From contig OZ017766.1 of NCBI GenBank assembly GCA_963969345.1, positions 7,812,001 to 7,876,000 of the forward strand: a stretch of DNA of 64,000 bases. Reading direction: 5' to 3'. A program made the translations under genes and the position numbers. Below the pieces are notes generated by a model that was given only the letters and a program-made list of their open reading frames with translations, was not told the DNA's origin and made no database searches. Within the stretch, counting starts at the first letter, position 1. Each line of letters opens with the position of its first letter. Positions 1-12,400 of the stretch are shown in pieces. Source of the stretch: Turbatrix aceti (Eukaryota; Nematoda; Chromadorea; Rhabditida; Panagrolaimidae).

Positions 1-2439
1 AAAATTGAATTTTGAGTAAAAAAATTCGTGAACAACAAAAGTCCGATTTTAGAATCTCTACAAAATTTATCTGCCGGTTGGGGGTCTTCAGTCTTCCGAA
101 ATCCGCCCAAAAAACCATTAAAGCCGCGGGAAAAAAAATGCCGCGGTTCAACGTGCCGGGCGAGGGCCAATAAATTTTATTTTATTTATTTTATAAAATG
201 TTGGGGAAGAAGCCGGCTTCCAATTCGGGATTGGATTGGAATGGATTTGGCGTGACTGGCTGGCTTCGTTTTCAAAGCCACGGCTTTGGGGACCGTAAAA
301 AAAGGTCAAAGTACCCAAGAACAAGGAAATGAGCGAGCCCAAAAAATGTTTTAAAAAAATTTTATTCGCTAAAAATAAAAAAAACAACTAGACAGTAAAA
401 ACGAAACAAAAAATAGCCGAAAATTTTTTTGTCCGAAGCAAAAAAAATTATACAGTGAACAAAAAATTTTCTGAAACCCATTTTTTCGCAAGAAATAATA
501 AAAAAAACAACTGTACAGCAAAAACTAAAAAATCCACTAAATCCCAAATTTTTTATTTTTTGTCTGGCATTTCCCGGGTAAATAATAAATATATAAAAAA
601 AGAGACAGAGTCAACAACAACTGGTCGTGGTCGTCTGTCTTTGTTTCAGGTGCCGTCGCCATCGGCCAATGTTGACCTAGGCCAAAGCCCTGGGCTTCGA
701 AAAAAATGAGAAGGTCTCCTGTCATGCCATGTGCAAGTTATCCAATTCCAGCCCCCTCCCCCCCCCTCGTCACACGAGTACTTTTTCTTTTGTTTCTGCG
801 CCCGAAAACGAAACAAAACAAAAAAGAACAAGAACAAGGCAAAATAGAAAAAGAGAAGAGACAAACGAACGAACAAATGAACAAAAAAAGAAGAAAGCAA
901 GCAGCACAGTTCCAATTCCAGCTCTCACGAGAGCGAGAGCGGGAGCACTGCCATCATCGTCCTCGTCCTCGTCATCGCCGACCGACGACGACAACGACGG
1001 CGACGACCACGTCGAGTCTACTCGTCGCAGTTGTCATCGGTTGTCGGTTGGCGGCATGGACATGGACACATAATTTTTCGCAAGTTGCTGACAACCCCAG
1101 TCATCTCGAGGACCGAGCATCGAGCAAAAATGAATGTCCGGGCAGCTGTTAAACCAACCGACCGACGGGAAGGCCTATCATGCATATTAAAATTTTAAAA
1201 CAGAAAAAAAAGTTCGGGTTTGTCTGTTTCGCGGAGACTGCCTGGGAACAGGGATTACCGATAGACTCCAAGCTTCAATGCACCCGTCAACTTTTCCATT
1301 GGAAGAATTTTTTTATTTTATCAAATTGGCTCGAAAAAACTAAAAAAAATTCTACATTCCTTTTTTAGAATCCAAAAATTAGCCAAACTTATAATCTAGT
1401 GAATACAAAAAAACAGGAAGAAAGAAAACTTCTCGGGCCCAAAAAAATTTCCACAGAAAAAAAAGTAAAATTGACTGGGTAAATTTTTTTGTCTGTTTGC
1501 AGCAAGCTAAGTAAGTTCTCCAAAAAAGAAAAAGGAGGGGGAAAACGACTCATCAGGCAATCCATGAAAAGGAAGAAGAGTCGAGTCGTTCTCGGTCCTG
1601 CAGGCGCCTGCCCTCCTCCTACATAGTCAGGCGCTGCATTAGTGCCAATCAGTCATGCAATTCAGCGGAGCGCGTCTTCTTCTTCTTCTTTCGGCGCAGG
1701 CTGCATGCCACACCCCTGCAGCTCTTCCAAAAAAATGTTTATCTATTTTTAAGAAGAAAAAAATAAAAATAAATTAAAAATACATCCCAGAGTTTGTTTG
1801 ATGAAGATCCGCTTGCTCGCTTACATCAGAAAAAAATGGAAATGCATAAAAACGTCAACAAACAACACGAATTTTTTTCTTTTTTATTGTTGCCAAGGTT
1901 CGATTTTTGAAGTTTGGTCGGTCCGTGATTTTGATTTAGAATCATGTTTTTTGGAGGAAAAGGGCAAAGTTGTAAAAAAGCTGCAAGTAGGGAAATGAAG
2001 CTAGAGTGCAGTCTGAGCCTGAGCCCAGGTCCATTATCCCCGGAAAAACAAAACGAAAAAAAAGAAAGAAAGAAAAAAAACACGTTGCTCCTCACATCAG
2101 TCGACCTCTTCTCAACTTTCAATTATCTCATGTGTAGAAAGAATTATCGACGTCGACCGGCGCTTCCACCACCAGACAGGCATTTTGTTATCTGATTATC
2201 GCGTATAATTTCAATTTTTATATTTTGCTCGAGAAAAAATTGATTCGTGTAAGATACATAATTTTCAGTAGATTAGGGGGTCCAAAATAGACCAAAAAAG
2301 GGGGTAATAAGGCTCTACATGGCCTTCGTGTCTGGCAAACACTCGACATTCAAATTGGGGTCAAAAAGAGTGTGTTACAGTTTAGTTTCAAATTTGGTCA
2401 TGAAAAGTTGCCAGACGGAATAAAAAGTCACTTTATGCT

Positions 2440-2900
2440 AATTTTGCGTTTATGCTAATTTTGACAGTTTTTAAAATGCTGTATCTAAAAAACTACGTCA
2501 TTTCCAAAGCAAGCGTACAATTGATCGAGCAAGGGTACAATTGATCGAAGTGATTTTTAATGGAAAATAAAAAATAAAAATAATGGGTTACCACCCTGAC
2601 AAAAACCAAAACATGTGAACCTTTTTTAAATGCAATCTTCGGCGTTTTTTAAGGTGGCACCCCATTATTTTTATATTTTTCTACTGATTCTCCATCAAAA
2701 ATCACGTCGATAAATTTGCATCCCGGCTTTCAAAATGTCGTGTTTTTTTGCTACCACGTGCAAAAATGCGATTTCTGGCAACGATTACTCGGCCAAATCA
2801 CGCCAAACATTTTACGGTAAAAACATTTTATAGGAACAAAATTTTCATGAAGAATTTCCAAACTTTTTTGCAGACGCATTCTTCCAAATTTGGTCAAAAG
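2440..2900. repeat. Palindromic repeat, family A
   Basis: The two halves are imperfect inverted copies around a centre where a stem including GTTACCACCCTGAC is answered by a GGTGGCACCCC arm. Both arms carry a 'disabled zone' of TTTTTGA/T-rich sequence and a GAT-rich segment (ATTGATCG / CACGTCGAT). Related copies lie at about 18.6-19.2, 59.9-60.4 and 63.2-63.4 kb. There is no coding capacity, so this is probably a non-autonomous foldback or MITE-type element. The ends are approximate and no target duplication was found. Confidence 0.6.
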
Positions 2901-3569
2901 AAGGCAATAAGGCTCTTCAGGCTAGGCAAACAAACACTCTACAGGGCACAAGATTCGCAATTTCGTCCGCAGTTCGCGCAAAAACGACAAATTAAAATTT
3001 ACAACTATCGTCCAGCAAATCGAAGCCCGACCAACCCTATGGTTGTTTTGGTAATCGTCTTCTGGCAGCGCTTCTTCCTCTTCTTTTTCTCCTCCTTCTC
3101 TTCGACTTGCCTTGGTGCAGTCCGCCTAGTTTTTCGTCTCATTAGCTGTTATAGCTTACCAGCAACGAACGGGCACGGAAGAGAACAGGGAAAAGACCGA
3201 AGCGAACCCAGCGGCCACTTTCTTCCCTCCTACAGTCCGTTGTCCTCGCGCATCAGTTTGCATGCTAAATATTTTAGCTGACCGGCGCTGTCGTAAAAAA
3301 GGCCCATACACAACAAAGAACCCGGAAAGGGCAGCCATGGCAGTCACAAAACGAAGAGTGAAGACCATTCGATTCTACACACAAAAAAACAACTCATTGA
3401 TGGGCTTCGGAGCGAAGAAAAAACGCATTGGAATGGGTGCGGCAGTTGATTTTTATGTTCGCAAACTAAGTGACTGGCCACTAGGCTGCATAGAAGAAAA
3501 AATACGGTGCTATCGTAAAAAAACAAGGTTTAGCTTCAAAAACGCCAAAAAAAAATTTTGCTTAATGCC

Positions 3570-4040
3570 AATTTATTTTTCGGTTCGGAGTAAATTAGTT
3601 TTTTCGTGTCAAGACATTTTTTTGGTGTCAAGCCAAAACATTTTTTGTATCGGGATAATCTGGTACAAAAAAATGACAAAAAATTTAAAAATATAAGACA
3701 ACTTTTTTTTTTCGTGTTCACAAAACAAAAAAAATCGTATTTCTGTCAATTTTTTAGAAGACCAAAAAAATTTGTGGTGTCAAACCAATTTTTTGGCATC
3801 AAGAATTTTTTTGTGTCAAGACTAAAAAATTTTCGTTTTGTGAAAAAAAAATTACTTCAAGACAATTTTTTTTGGTATCATGTCAAAATGTTTTTCGCAT
3901 CAAGACGTTTTTTTTTCGCGTCAAGACTAAAAAATTTTCGTTTTGAGAAAAAAAATTTACGCAAAGATAATTTTTTTTGTGTAATGTCAAAAATATTTTT
4001 TTTTGCATCAAGACAAGTTTTTTTTCGCACCAAGAAAAAC
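3570..4040. repeat. Degenerate tandem array of TTTTTCGTGTCAAGAC-like units
   Basis: Units built around TTTTTTCGTGTCAAGAC followed by an A-rich segment recur roughly every 25-50 bases on the plus strand, with many substitutions and length changes. The same kind of unit recurs inside introns of the glycogen branching enzyme, NUDT8-like and Melted genes. I see no coding role. Confidence 0.55.
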
Positions 4041-5307
4041 AGCTTTACGTTCCAAAAATCAAAACCATCGCCCAAACAAAAATACCCTAGCTCATCCCGC
4101 AAGTATCCATCACGACTTGCTGACAGCCCCAAAAAAGTGGCTCACGGCCTCTGAACGAACCCGGCACGGGTCAAAAAAAAACCGTTGACGAACGAGTGAT
4201 GATACGCGCCCCCTCGCTGGAAAATGCCCTCGGGACAAGTCGTCCACACAAAAGTCGTTCAAAATAACATCACTCTGAATGAGTCGGAAAACAAGGCTAT
4301 AAGGCGTTGAAATTTTTTTTCTTTCCATATTTTGTTTTATAAATGGATGGAAAAAAGTGACAAAAATAGTTTCAAAAAAATGTGTAAGGAAAAACAGAAA
4401 AAAAAACTTGCCTTTGTAACTTCGGTTTCGGCGATTGATGGCATTTTGATAAGATGTTAGAAAAATATTTACACGACAAATCAGACTCCACAGAACAAAG
4501 GACGACGACGGACGGCAAACACGGATGACAGCCACCAACCACGAACAAAATCAACGACGAAATCGACAATCGACAACGATGGTGACGAACACGAACGAAC
4601 GATCGAACTAAAAATTATATTTATATGTATTTTGTGTGACACGATTCACCGAGCGCGAGCGAGCGTCGATAGCCAGCCAGGCCGCCTGCTGTTGCTGCTG
4701 GTGCTGTTGGTGCTGCGCAAGCAGGCGAGGCGTTGTCTCTTCTCTCTCTTTTTCCTATCCTTTTTTTTTCCCATCTGCGCAGCATCTATGTAGTACGTAC
4801 ATCTGCCCCGGCGCCGCCGCGCATCCCGTTTATCTTGGTTGACCGCGCAGAGTCTATCACAAGTGTACGCCAACTTTTTTTTTTACTATCTCCTTTGATG
4901 GGTGTGACACGAGGCGAGACACCTAATCTCTCTGCTGATCATGATCTACGGAAGATTTTTTAGAAGTTCAAAAAAAACACAATTTTTGGTTTCAACTATT
5001 TTTTCGTGTCGAGAGAAAATTTTTTTCGTGGTAAGACAAAAGTTTTTTTTCACGTCAAAAACTAGTTTTGTCGGTAGCAAAATTTTGTTCCCCTGAATAG
5101 AAAAAAGGTTTATCCAAAAAATTAAAATTTTGGTAAAAAGTTTATTCAAACAGTCAAAAATGAACGAAAAACTCAAAATATAATTTATAATAATTTATTT
5201 TTATAATTATGATCCTGCATATGTCAGATTTAATTCCATTGTGAAAGCCTTTTTCATTGTGAAAAACGCCGAACTTGTGTAGAACCATATTGGCACCGGA
5301 CGGCTTG

Positions 5308-7036
5308 TTAAGAATCCAGTTTACCTGCACGTATACAAAAAATTTGAAAAAATTCTGTTCGAATTGTTTGACTGAATAAAAGTGTGACGACTGGTTGGTA
5401 CAAATACCAAGATGTTAAAGTGACACTGAAAATTTTTACAAATATTTACTTTTATGAGATAAAACTAATTATTTTTGTCATTTTCAATTTTGGATACCTA
5501 CCGACTTCGAAACTGAAAATCATGAGCTGCTTTTCTTTCCTCATATGTATTTTTACAGTTCATCCATGGAATCGATGTTTCAAATTCATGCGTTAAGTAT
5601 TCGATATAAAGAAACAGTCCTAGCAGTGCACCTTGACCGATGATAATTACATCACGCTGAAGCGATGTGGATTTGACATAGTTTGATTCCACTGTCAGAG
5701 TTCGGTGATAAATCAGACGACAAATTCTGTATTTTATGTCGAAACGAAGGCATAGAAAGAGTATAATGTAGCACAAAATGCAAGCATGATACACAAATGA
5801 GGCGCTAAATACCTTGGTCTAAAAATCAAGGAATAATACTCATTATTACACATAAATACATAAATATAACGCACTCTCATAACAAATTTTGTCACAAAAT
5901 GAATTTTTGAAAACGCGCGCAATAAAGCCGAGATGACAGATCAGGTCATTTGCTCATGATCTGATCTGGATTATCTGTGATCTGATCTGATCTGATCTGA
6001 CGCGACCCGACCCAAAATTTCGGAATTTTGGGTTTAGGTTTGCATCAGATTCCCGAGAACACTGGTTTCGACGCGAAAAGTGAAAAATGAATTGTGTTTT
6101 GTTGAAAACTATCTGAATAATCTGTGATCTGATCTGGATTATCTGTGATCTGATTTGAATTGCACGTGATCTGATCTGGATTATTTGTGATCTGATCTTA
6201 TCTCATCTCATCTATGAGCTGATCTGATCTGAAAAGTGATCTGATCTGCCATCTCTGCAATAAAGCGAACGGTTTGTATATTATTTTGGACAAAATTTGT
6301 TATTCGTGAATGTGTAAATATAAAAATACAGAAAACATACTTGATAAAAAATCCATTGAGCAGTTGCCTTAAAAATGGAATGCCACTTAGAAGAGCTGTT
6401 AACAATCTCCTGTGATCCCACAACCTGTTCCCCAAAGCTGTACAGGACACCAAAAAACAATATCATAAAGTGGTAGAAAATAAACTTTTTTAACGAAAAT
6501 ATTACATAAAATGTTTTTTGAGAAACCGTGAAAAATATTAGTCGTTGAACACTAAGTAAAGTAATAATTTCGAAATATAAATGTTTAAAAAAACTCTGAG
6601 TATTGTACGCGTTATAAATGAATCCCATGAAAAAAATGTGTACTGTAATGTAATCAAAGCATTCGTATACCACCAATGCAATATTCAAGACAGACATTTG
6701 CAAGAGTAAAATGTTAAAGGTCAACGATGGATAACATTTTCGAACTTCAGGTTTCATTATCACGCGAACAACTGAAGCTCCAACCAACATTGAAAATACT
6801 GCTATCAGAATCAAAAAAAACAATGCTATTCCGTTATTTCTGCTTTCAATAAAATTATGCAAATCAGGGACAATGGATTCGGGATTAAGATAAGAGGAGC
6901 TATCGTTCGTGCAATCAGGGTAATACACATCATACCACCAATCATCATCGTCATCGTCAAAATTTGTGTCGTTACTATAATTTATATCGTCATAGTAAGT
7001 AAAATTAACAGAGATATTTGCCATTACAATATGCAC
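5308..7036 (-). CDS. Seven-transmembrane chemoreceptor-like GPCR
   Basis: Probable G-protein-coupled receptor of the nematode serpentine type, acting at the plasma membrane; ligand unknown. Exons on the minus strand: 7036-6341, 5818-5502, 5425-5308 (376 residues). Donors GTATGT and GTAGGT and acceptors TTTTTAG and TTTTCAG preserve the frame. The N-terminus is acidic with several N-x-S/T sites (NFT, NDT, NDS), as expected for an extracellular end. Seven hydrophobic segments follow; the first begins near residue 70, the sixth is VIIIGQGALLGLFLYI and the seventh lies in the last exon (SWYLYQPVVTLLFSQ). A second ATG four codons downstream is also possible. The third exon could be spliced differently, because a GCAG/GTAAAC junction lies near its end. 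An AATAAA signal lies on the minus strand at 5199-5194. I cannot assign a subfamily. Confidence 0.68.
5928..6257. mobile_element. 330-bp hAT-like MITE with 8-bp target duplication
   Basis: The element sits in intron 1 of the GPCR gene. It is flanked by the direct repeat CAATAAAG (5920-5927 and 6258-6265). Its ends are imperfect inverted repeats (CCGAGATGACAGATCAG against the reverse complement of the right end, CAGAGATGGCAGATCAG). The interior is packed with TGATCTGATCTG-type units. An 8-bp duplication with such ends fits hAT-superfamily MITEs. There is no transposase. Confidence 0.75.
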
Positions 7037-7375
7037 AGCTTTGCGACAACCGCAAAACTAAATACTTTAATTAATAAATAAATGTCTGACAGAAATGTTT
7101 CTGTACATAAATTTCTGTTTTTTTGTGTAATGCATTTTATCGTTATTTTCACCTGCATTACTGGTTAGTTACTTGCTTAGTTTGTACAATTTGTATTCTG
7201 AATAATTTATTAGAATAAATACAAAACAAAGGCTTTTTTAGGTAACGTAATATTTTTTTTACAAAAGTTCTTTTTCCCGTCATAATATTTTTTTCGTGTC
7301 AAATCAAACAAACACCAAGTCATCCGAAGCAACACAAAATTTTACGATCATCAATAGATGTGTTGCAGTAACAAC

Positions 7376-7824
7376 CAGGATGGCCAAACACACGTTTTTT
7401 TTGTTTTCGACCGAACACAAACATTTTGTTCGAAAAATCGAATGAACGCGACCATTTTTGTCAGTGTTCGCAAACGAACACGAACGAACAACGAACAGAT
7501 TTTTAGCATATTTTATACAAAATTTTGTCCAAACTGGGCATAAAAACGTAAACTTCGGTACTATGAGTTTTCACGTTTCTTGGGACAGTTTTCCTACACT
7601 TTTTATTGCCGAAGGCAATTGACACTATTTGCCATTTTTGGAAAAATAACATCAATTTCGGCACCATTGAACTGATTTTACCTAAATTTTTGTTCGTTTT
7701 ATCTGTTCGGAAAATTTATTTTGTTCGCGAACGAACTCGAACAAAGCAAATCTGTTCTCGAACGAACACGAACGCAAAAATTTGAAGTTGTTCGCGAACG
7801 AACACGAACATTCGCCCATCCCAG
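7376..7824 (-). repeat. Family C element (GTTCG-rich ends), reverse orientation
   Basis: About 450 bp, with ends rich in GAACGAACACGAACG on either side of a conserved unique core that includes TTTTATACAAAATTTTGTCC and a GGCACCATTGAACTGATTTT segment. Two further copies lie in the opposite orientation at 41484-41953 and 48548-48955. Outer ends read CAGG(G)ATGG...CCATCCC(T/A)G. I found no matching target duplication. It is probably a non-autonomous DNA transposon family. Confidence 0.7.
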
Positions 7825-7870
7825 GTTCAAAATCTTTCGCCATGGCGCCGAATAAATAAAATCACTAGTT

Positions 7871-7876
7871 TTTATT
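7871..7876 (-). promoter_or_regulatory. Poly(A) signal for PTPMT1
   Basis: A minus-strand AATAAA lies 118-123 bases past the PTPMT1 stop codon. Confidence 0.45.
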
Positions 7877-7993
7877 GTCATGTTTCAAACGTAACAAAAA
7901 ATGGAAAAAAAACCAAAACCTGCAGCCTAGACCCCCTTCCAGGACGCGCAGCTGGCACTGAATCGAATCAATCAACCGCAACCGCCACCGCGT

Positions 7994-9169
7994 CTACTGC
8001 TGGTTTTGAGCGTCCAAAAACCGTCGATACTCATTGACAGATCGCCAGTGAGCGTTTCTGAGGAGAATTTGATGTCTCTTGTTCTTGATGACCTCGATGG
8101 CGACGTTTGGCATGTAGTCGTGCTTGTGCATGAGGTAGCACGCTGCGACGGTTGCCGACCTCGTGCGACCTGCTTTGCAGTGGACGTAGACAGATTTGCC
8201 CTCGGAAGCGACGCTATCGATGAAGTCAACCGCTGACTGGAGGTTGCTGCGCGACGTTGAGCCTGTGAAGTCGCGCATTGGGACGTGATGGAAGCGGACG
8301 CCTTCCTTCTCCCATTCCTGGCCATCCATACCGGTGTACGCGGCTTTCGTTTCGAATTCTTCGGTGCAGCAGACGACTCCGCCGATGTTTTCCTTCTGAA
8401 AAACAAAGTCCAAAAAATGTCATTGTAACAAAGTTTATTTGGCAAAAAAAGCATTCATGAGCAAAAAAAGTTACAATTTAAAAGTACCGTAATTTTTAAA
8501 TTAAAAGTCACAACGAAAATTTATTTTTTTTTCCCACAACGAAAATTTATTTACCGTAATCCAAGTTGTTTTCAAAAAGTAACAATTTATTCAAGTAACA
8601 GTAGTTTATGTAACGTTTTTCAAATTACAGTACAAAAATTTTATTTTTGGCAAAAATGTTACTTTTTTTAGCCATTTACAGTTGTAAAAAAACCGTAACC
8701 GTACAAAAATACACTAATTTCTCATGTCTAAGGTTTTTTACGGTTAAAATTTTCGTACTTTTTCGTCGTTTTTCGAACACAAAATTTTCTAATTTTTCGT
8801 GTTCGTTTTTGTTCGCGAACAGAAATAATTTTTTGTGCATCAGGAAATTTCTTTTCGTACCAAGACAAAAAAAACAAACACCAACTTTCAGCACGAAAAC
8901 TTTGAGAAACTAAATTGCAATGAAAAAAATTTTTTACGTTCAATTGTTTTTTTTTTTCGTTTTTTTCCTTGAACAAAGAAAAAACTCTCCCCGATACCCG
9001 CAGACAAAAAACTCACCTCTTTGAGGTCCCCAACCATGGATTTGAAAGGCATGGCACCCAGGACGAGATTTTCGTCGACTCTGTTGTACCACGGCCACGT
9101 AGCTGGCTGAACGTAATTTCGAACCAGGTTGTACGCGAGTGAGGGGTAGAATGCGAGAGTTCCGAGCAT
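7994..9169 (-). CDS. PTPMT1: PTPMT1-like phosphatidylglycerophosphate phosphatase
   Basis: Dual-specificity-type phosphatase of the PTPMT1 family, which removes phosphate from phosphatidylglycerophosphate in cardiolipin synthesis at the mitochondrial inner membrane. Two exons: 9169-9017 (51 codons) and 8395-7994, giving 184 residues, close to the family length. The signature loop is HCKAGRTRS at residues 123-131, with catalytic Cys124 and Arg130; Asp93 in RDFTG is the likely general acid. The N-terminal WPWYNRVDENLVLGAMPFKSM block is also characteristic. The intron runs GTGAGT...TTTTTTCAG. The start codon is immediately preceded by a splice-acceptor-like ACTTTTTTAG, suggesting trans-splicing. 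The gene follows LMBRD2 head-to-tail on the same strand. The function is inferred from family identity, and all key residues are present. Confidence 0.93.
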
Positions 9170-9494
9170 CTAAAAAAGTTTTGACTTCTAAATAAAAAAA
9201 AATTTACAAAAAAAATTCTAAGTAAAAAAAAAATTTATAAAAAAAATAAAAAAAAATAAAAAAAAGTAAAAAAAAACGAAAAAAAAATTTCAAAAATATA
9301 TCAAACGTCGCCAAAACGCATTTTCGAAAACTCCAGACTCCAGAATTTTCACAATTTCTCTTATTTCGACCAAAATGCACAAAAAAGTCCCAGAAAAAGA
9401 AAACAATACAGGAATGAAGAAAAAAACAGGGTGACTAGGAATGATTGACTAGAATCAATAAATTATTAATTACACAGAAGAAAAAAAAATGGGG
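9170..9494 (-). other. LMBRD2-PTPMT1 intercistronic spacer
   Basis: A 325-bp spacer, T-rich on the transcribed sense strand. It ends in a polypyrimidine tract plus AG directly at the PTPMT1 ATG. No canonical AATAAA was seen after the LMBRD2 stop. Spacers like this occur in nematode operons, but trans-splicing cannot be seen from DNA alone. Confidence 0.5.
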
Positions 9495-12400
9495 TCAGAG
9501 ATCGTCAAAAATACTCGAAGCCGGCGGATGTTCGCGACGCCCTCCAGCAGGGTCCCTGCCAGCCTCGGCAGCTCTCCGGGCACCTGCCAGCGTGAGTTGG
9601 GATGGAATGAATCCGCCATCGCTCGCAAACGAAAAGTCCGGCTCATCGGATGCTTCGAGGAGTGCAGACGTCGTCGAAGACGCTGAAATGAGGGATTCTT
9701 CTTCGTCGTGGGCCCGCATGATCGGGATACGGTCGTCTTCGTCGGCTTTCGTGAAGGGGGACGGTCTTAGGGGTGCTCCGCCTGAACCGTTGCCTGGAAA
9801 AAATTTGGATAAATTGAAAAAAAAATTTATCGGTCAAATGCGAAAAAAAATTCCCTCAAAAAAATTGGTAAATTGCGAAAGATATTTTTCTTTTTGAAAA
9901 AAAATTCATAAAATGACAAAAAATAATTTTATAAAAAAATTATTTGGTAAATGCGAGAGAAAAATTTTTTTTAAAACGAGGAAAAAAATTAATAAAAATT
10001 GAGCAAAAAAATTTTGAAAAAAATTTCGCTTTAAAGTTAAAAAAAATATTTTACGGTAAAATTTTTACCAAAACAAATTGTTTTATAAAAATTATTTCGA
10101 AAAGATTCTAAAACTATTTTTTTTAATTGTGAAACGTCAAAAAAATTATAAAAAAATCAGTCAATCAAAAATTTTTTTTAATTTAGTAAATTTCCAAAAA
10201 TCTTGTTCAATTTTTTTTCAAAAAATGCAAAAAAACTATTTTTGTAAAATTTTTTTTCGTAATTACCAAAAAATTCCAAAAAATCAAAAAAAAATGGAAA
10301 ATGCCAAAAAAATGTTTTTTTCGAAAAAAATTAGAAAAATGCCAAAAAAATTTAAAAAACCCCCCACGAACCTCCAAACCGCTTGCCAAACTGGCTCTGC
10401 CTCTCTTCACGATTTCTCGCTCTGTTTTGGCGATTTCGCTCGATGGCAACAAGTCTCCGCCCAGAATTGACCATCTCAGAGGTCATCGCGTCGTCGTCCA
10501 TGAACTGATCGATGCCAAGCGAGTGCAGAACCCTCGTGCCGAGTCTGAACCACGTGCCGAGGCAGAGCAGTACGATGAGGATCGGCAGGTAGATGTTGAT
10601 GCCCCTCGCGATGAGCGGGATGACGTCCAGGTGACCCATCAGGGAGGTGAACTGGGTTTCGACGCCAAAGTTAGCGTCCACCGTGATGTGGGAATCGAGG
10701 TGAATCATGCCGAGGAAGTTGAGGCAAATTGGGGGCGTCAGGCGGCAGAGGAGCCTGGAAGGGGGAAAATTGGAATATTTTTTGTAAAACATGTTTTTTT
10801 TGACATTTTTTTTAAATAATTCATTTTTGCAATTTTTTAAAGAAAAATTTCAAAATTTTTTTTTGAAATAAAAAAAATTTGATTACGTTTTGAAAGTTTT
10901 TTTTAGGATTTTTAAATTTAAAAAATGGAAAAAATGTGTTCGATAAAATTTGTGTTTTATTACAAAAATTGTATAAAAAATTTTTAAAGTTGGGTTTTTA
11001 AACAATTTTTTATAAATTTTTTTTAAGCAAAAAAATTTTTTGCAAAAAAAATGTTTTTGAAATTTCAAAAAACATTGCGCCAATTTTTGAGTTTCCAAAA
11101 TTAAAAAAAAAATGTTTTAACAAATAATTTTTCGTTTTTCTTTGAGCATCAATTTTTTTTTGAATTATGAAAATTAAAATTTTTGAATTCAAAATTTAAA
11201 AAAAATATTTTTTCTAACTAAAAAAAATTGTAATTAGAAAAAATATTTTTTTTTATTATAAAGAAATAAATATATGTATTTTTTTGTAGTATAAAAAATT
11301 TAAAAAAACAACACTTACATCGCGCTGAACAGAAGACTGTTCTCATCTGTGAGATGATTGGGATCCAGATGGTAGTAACGATAGATTCTAAGCTTGAAAA
11401 CCGTATAATACGCACAAACGCTCAGGTACGTCACCAATACGACCGCTATTATCTGAAAAATGGAAAAATCACCGAATTGATCGTAATAAAAATGCAACCA
11501 GCCAACAGCCTTCAAAAAATCGTCAAAAAACACCCCTGAGCCCCCAAAAAAAATTTTCTTTTGATTTTTGACTTTTCCCCGTCAAATTCCCTCCCTGCAA
11601 AAAAAACCCACCTGAATATATTTGTAATGATAGCCCAGAGCTGCAGCCCGAAAAATGCGTGCAGCAAGCGAGAGTTGTGGATGAACGATGAAAAAGGTGC
11701 ACTCGCTCCACATGATGAGCAGCGTCATTCCTCCACAAATCACGGCAAGGCTCTGCGAAATGATGCGTTTTGCCTGCGTATGCCAGATCACCTGGATGTG
11801 TTCGGGGATCCGGAGGACAGGTGGGGCCATCAGCGAGTGTGGCAGGATCCCGGTCATCGCGGCCTGCTCCGAGTCTTCGAGGTACATCGCCTGGTGGATC
11901 GTCGTCTGCCACTGAGAATGCGTCCTCTGATACGTTTGCACCGCTTCGATCATGCGTTTGTGGAGGCGGACCTGAAACAGGTGAATTGCATAAATCGTAA
12001 TCAAAAAGTTATGGTCTTTCATGTAAAAAAACGGGTTTCAATTTTTTAAGCAAAAAAAAAATTTTCAGTTCAAAAAAAATTTTTTGAGGAAGTTTTGTTT
12101 TTCAAAAACAAACAAAAAATATTTCTTAAATCAAAATTTATATTTTTAAGCAAAACGAAAAAAATATTTTTTTAACAAAATTTATATTTTTTAGCAAAAA
12201 AATAAATTTTTTAACAAAAATTTTTATTTTTTTAGGCAAAATTTGTTTTGGGGAAAAATTATATAGAAATTATTTATTTGTTACGCAAAAACTAATTTTT
12301 TTGCAAGTAACATTTTTTGCGGTATTTTTGATGGGTTAATTGTACAAAAAAATTGATTTTCAATTTTTTAGGCAAACAAAATTTTTTGGAGATAAAAAAA

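Larger units (their letters stand above)
1..5307. other. Gene-poor, A/T-rich intergenic region
   Basis: No open frame here shows a protein family I recognise, plausible splice structure or amino-acid composition typical of real proteins; the longer frames are low-complexity (Lys/Phe or Arg/Ser/Thr-rich). The stretch contains a palindromic repeat near 2.44-2.90 kb, a degenerate T-rich tandem array at 3.57-4.04 kb, a similar short piece near 4.95-5.06 kb, and a GC-richer patch at 4.64-4.87 kb with CTG/GCT runs that could be promoter or first-exon DNA. It could hide non-coding or very short exons that I cannot detect. Confidence 0.55.

Noticed and set aside
706..1152. 148-residue Arg/Lys/Thr-rich frame
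   Set aside because: Composition follows from CGT/GAC and AAAG simple repeats; overlapping frames look equally 'coding'.
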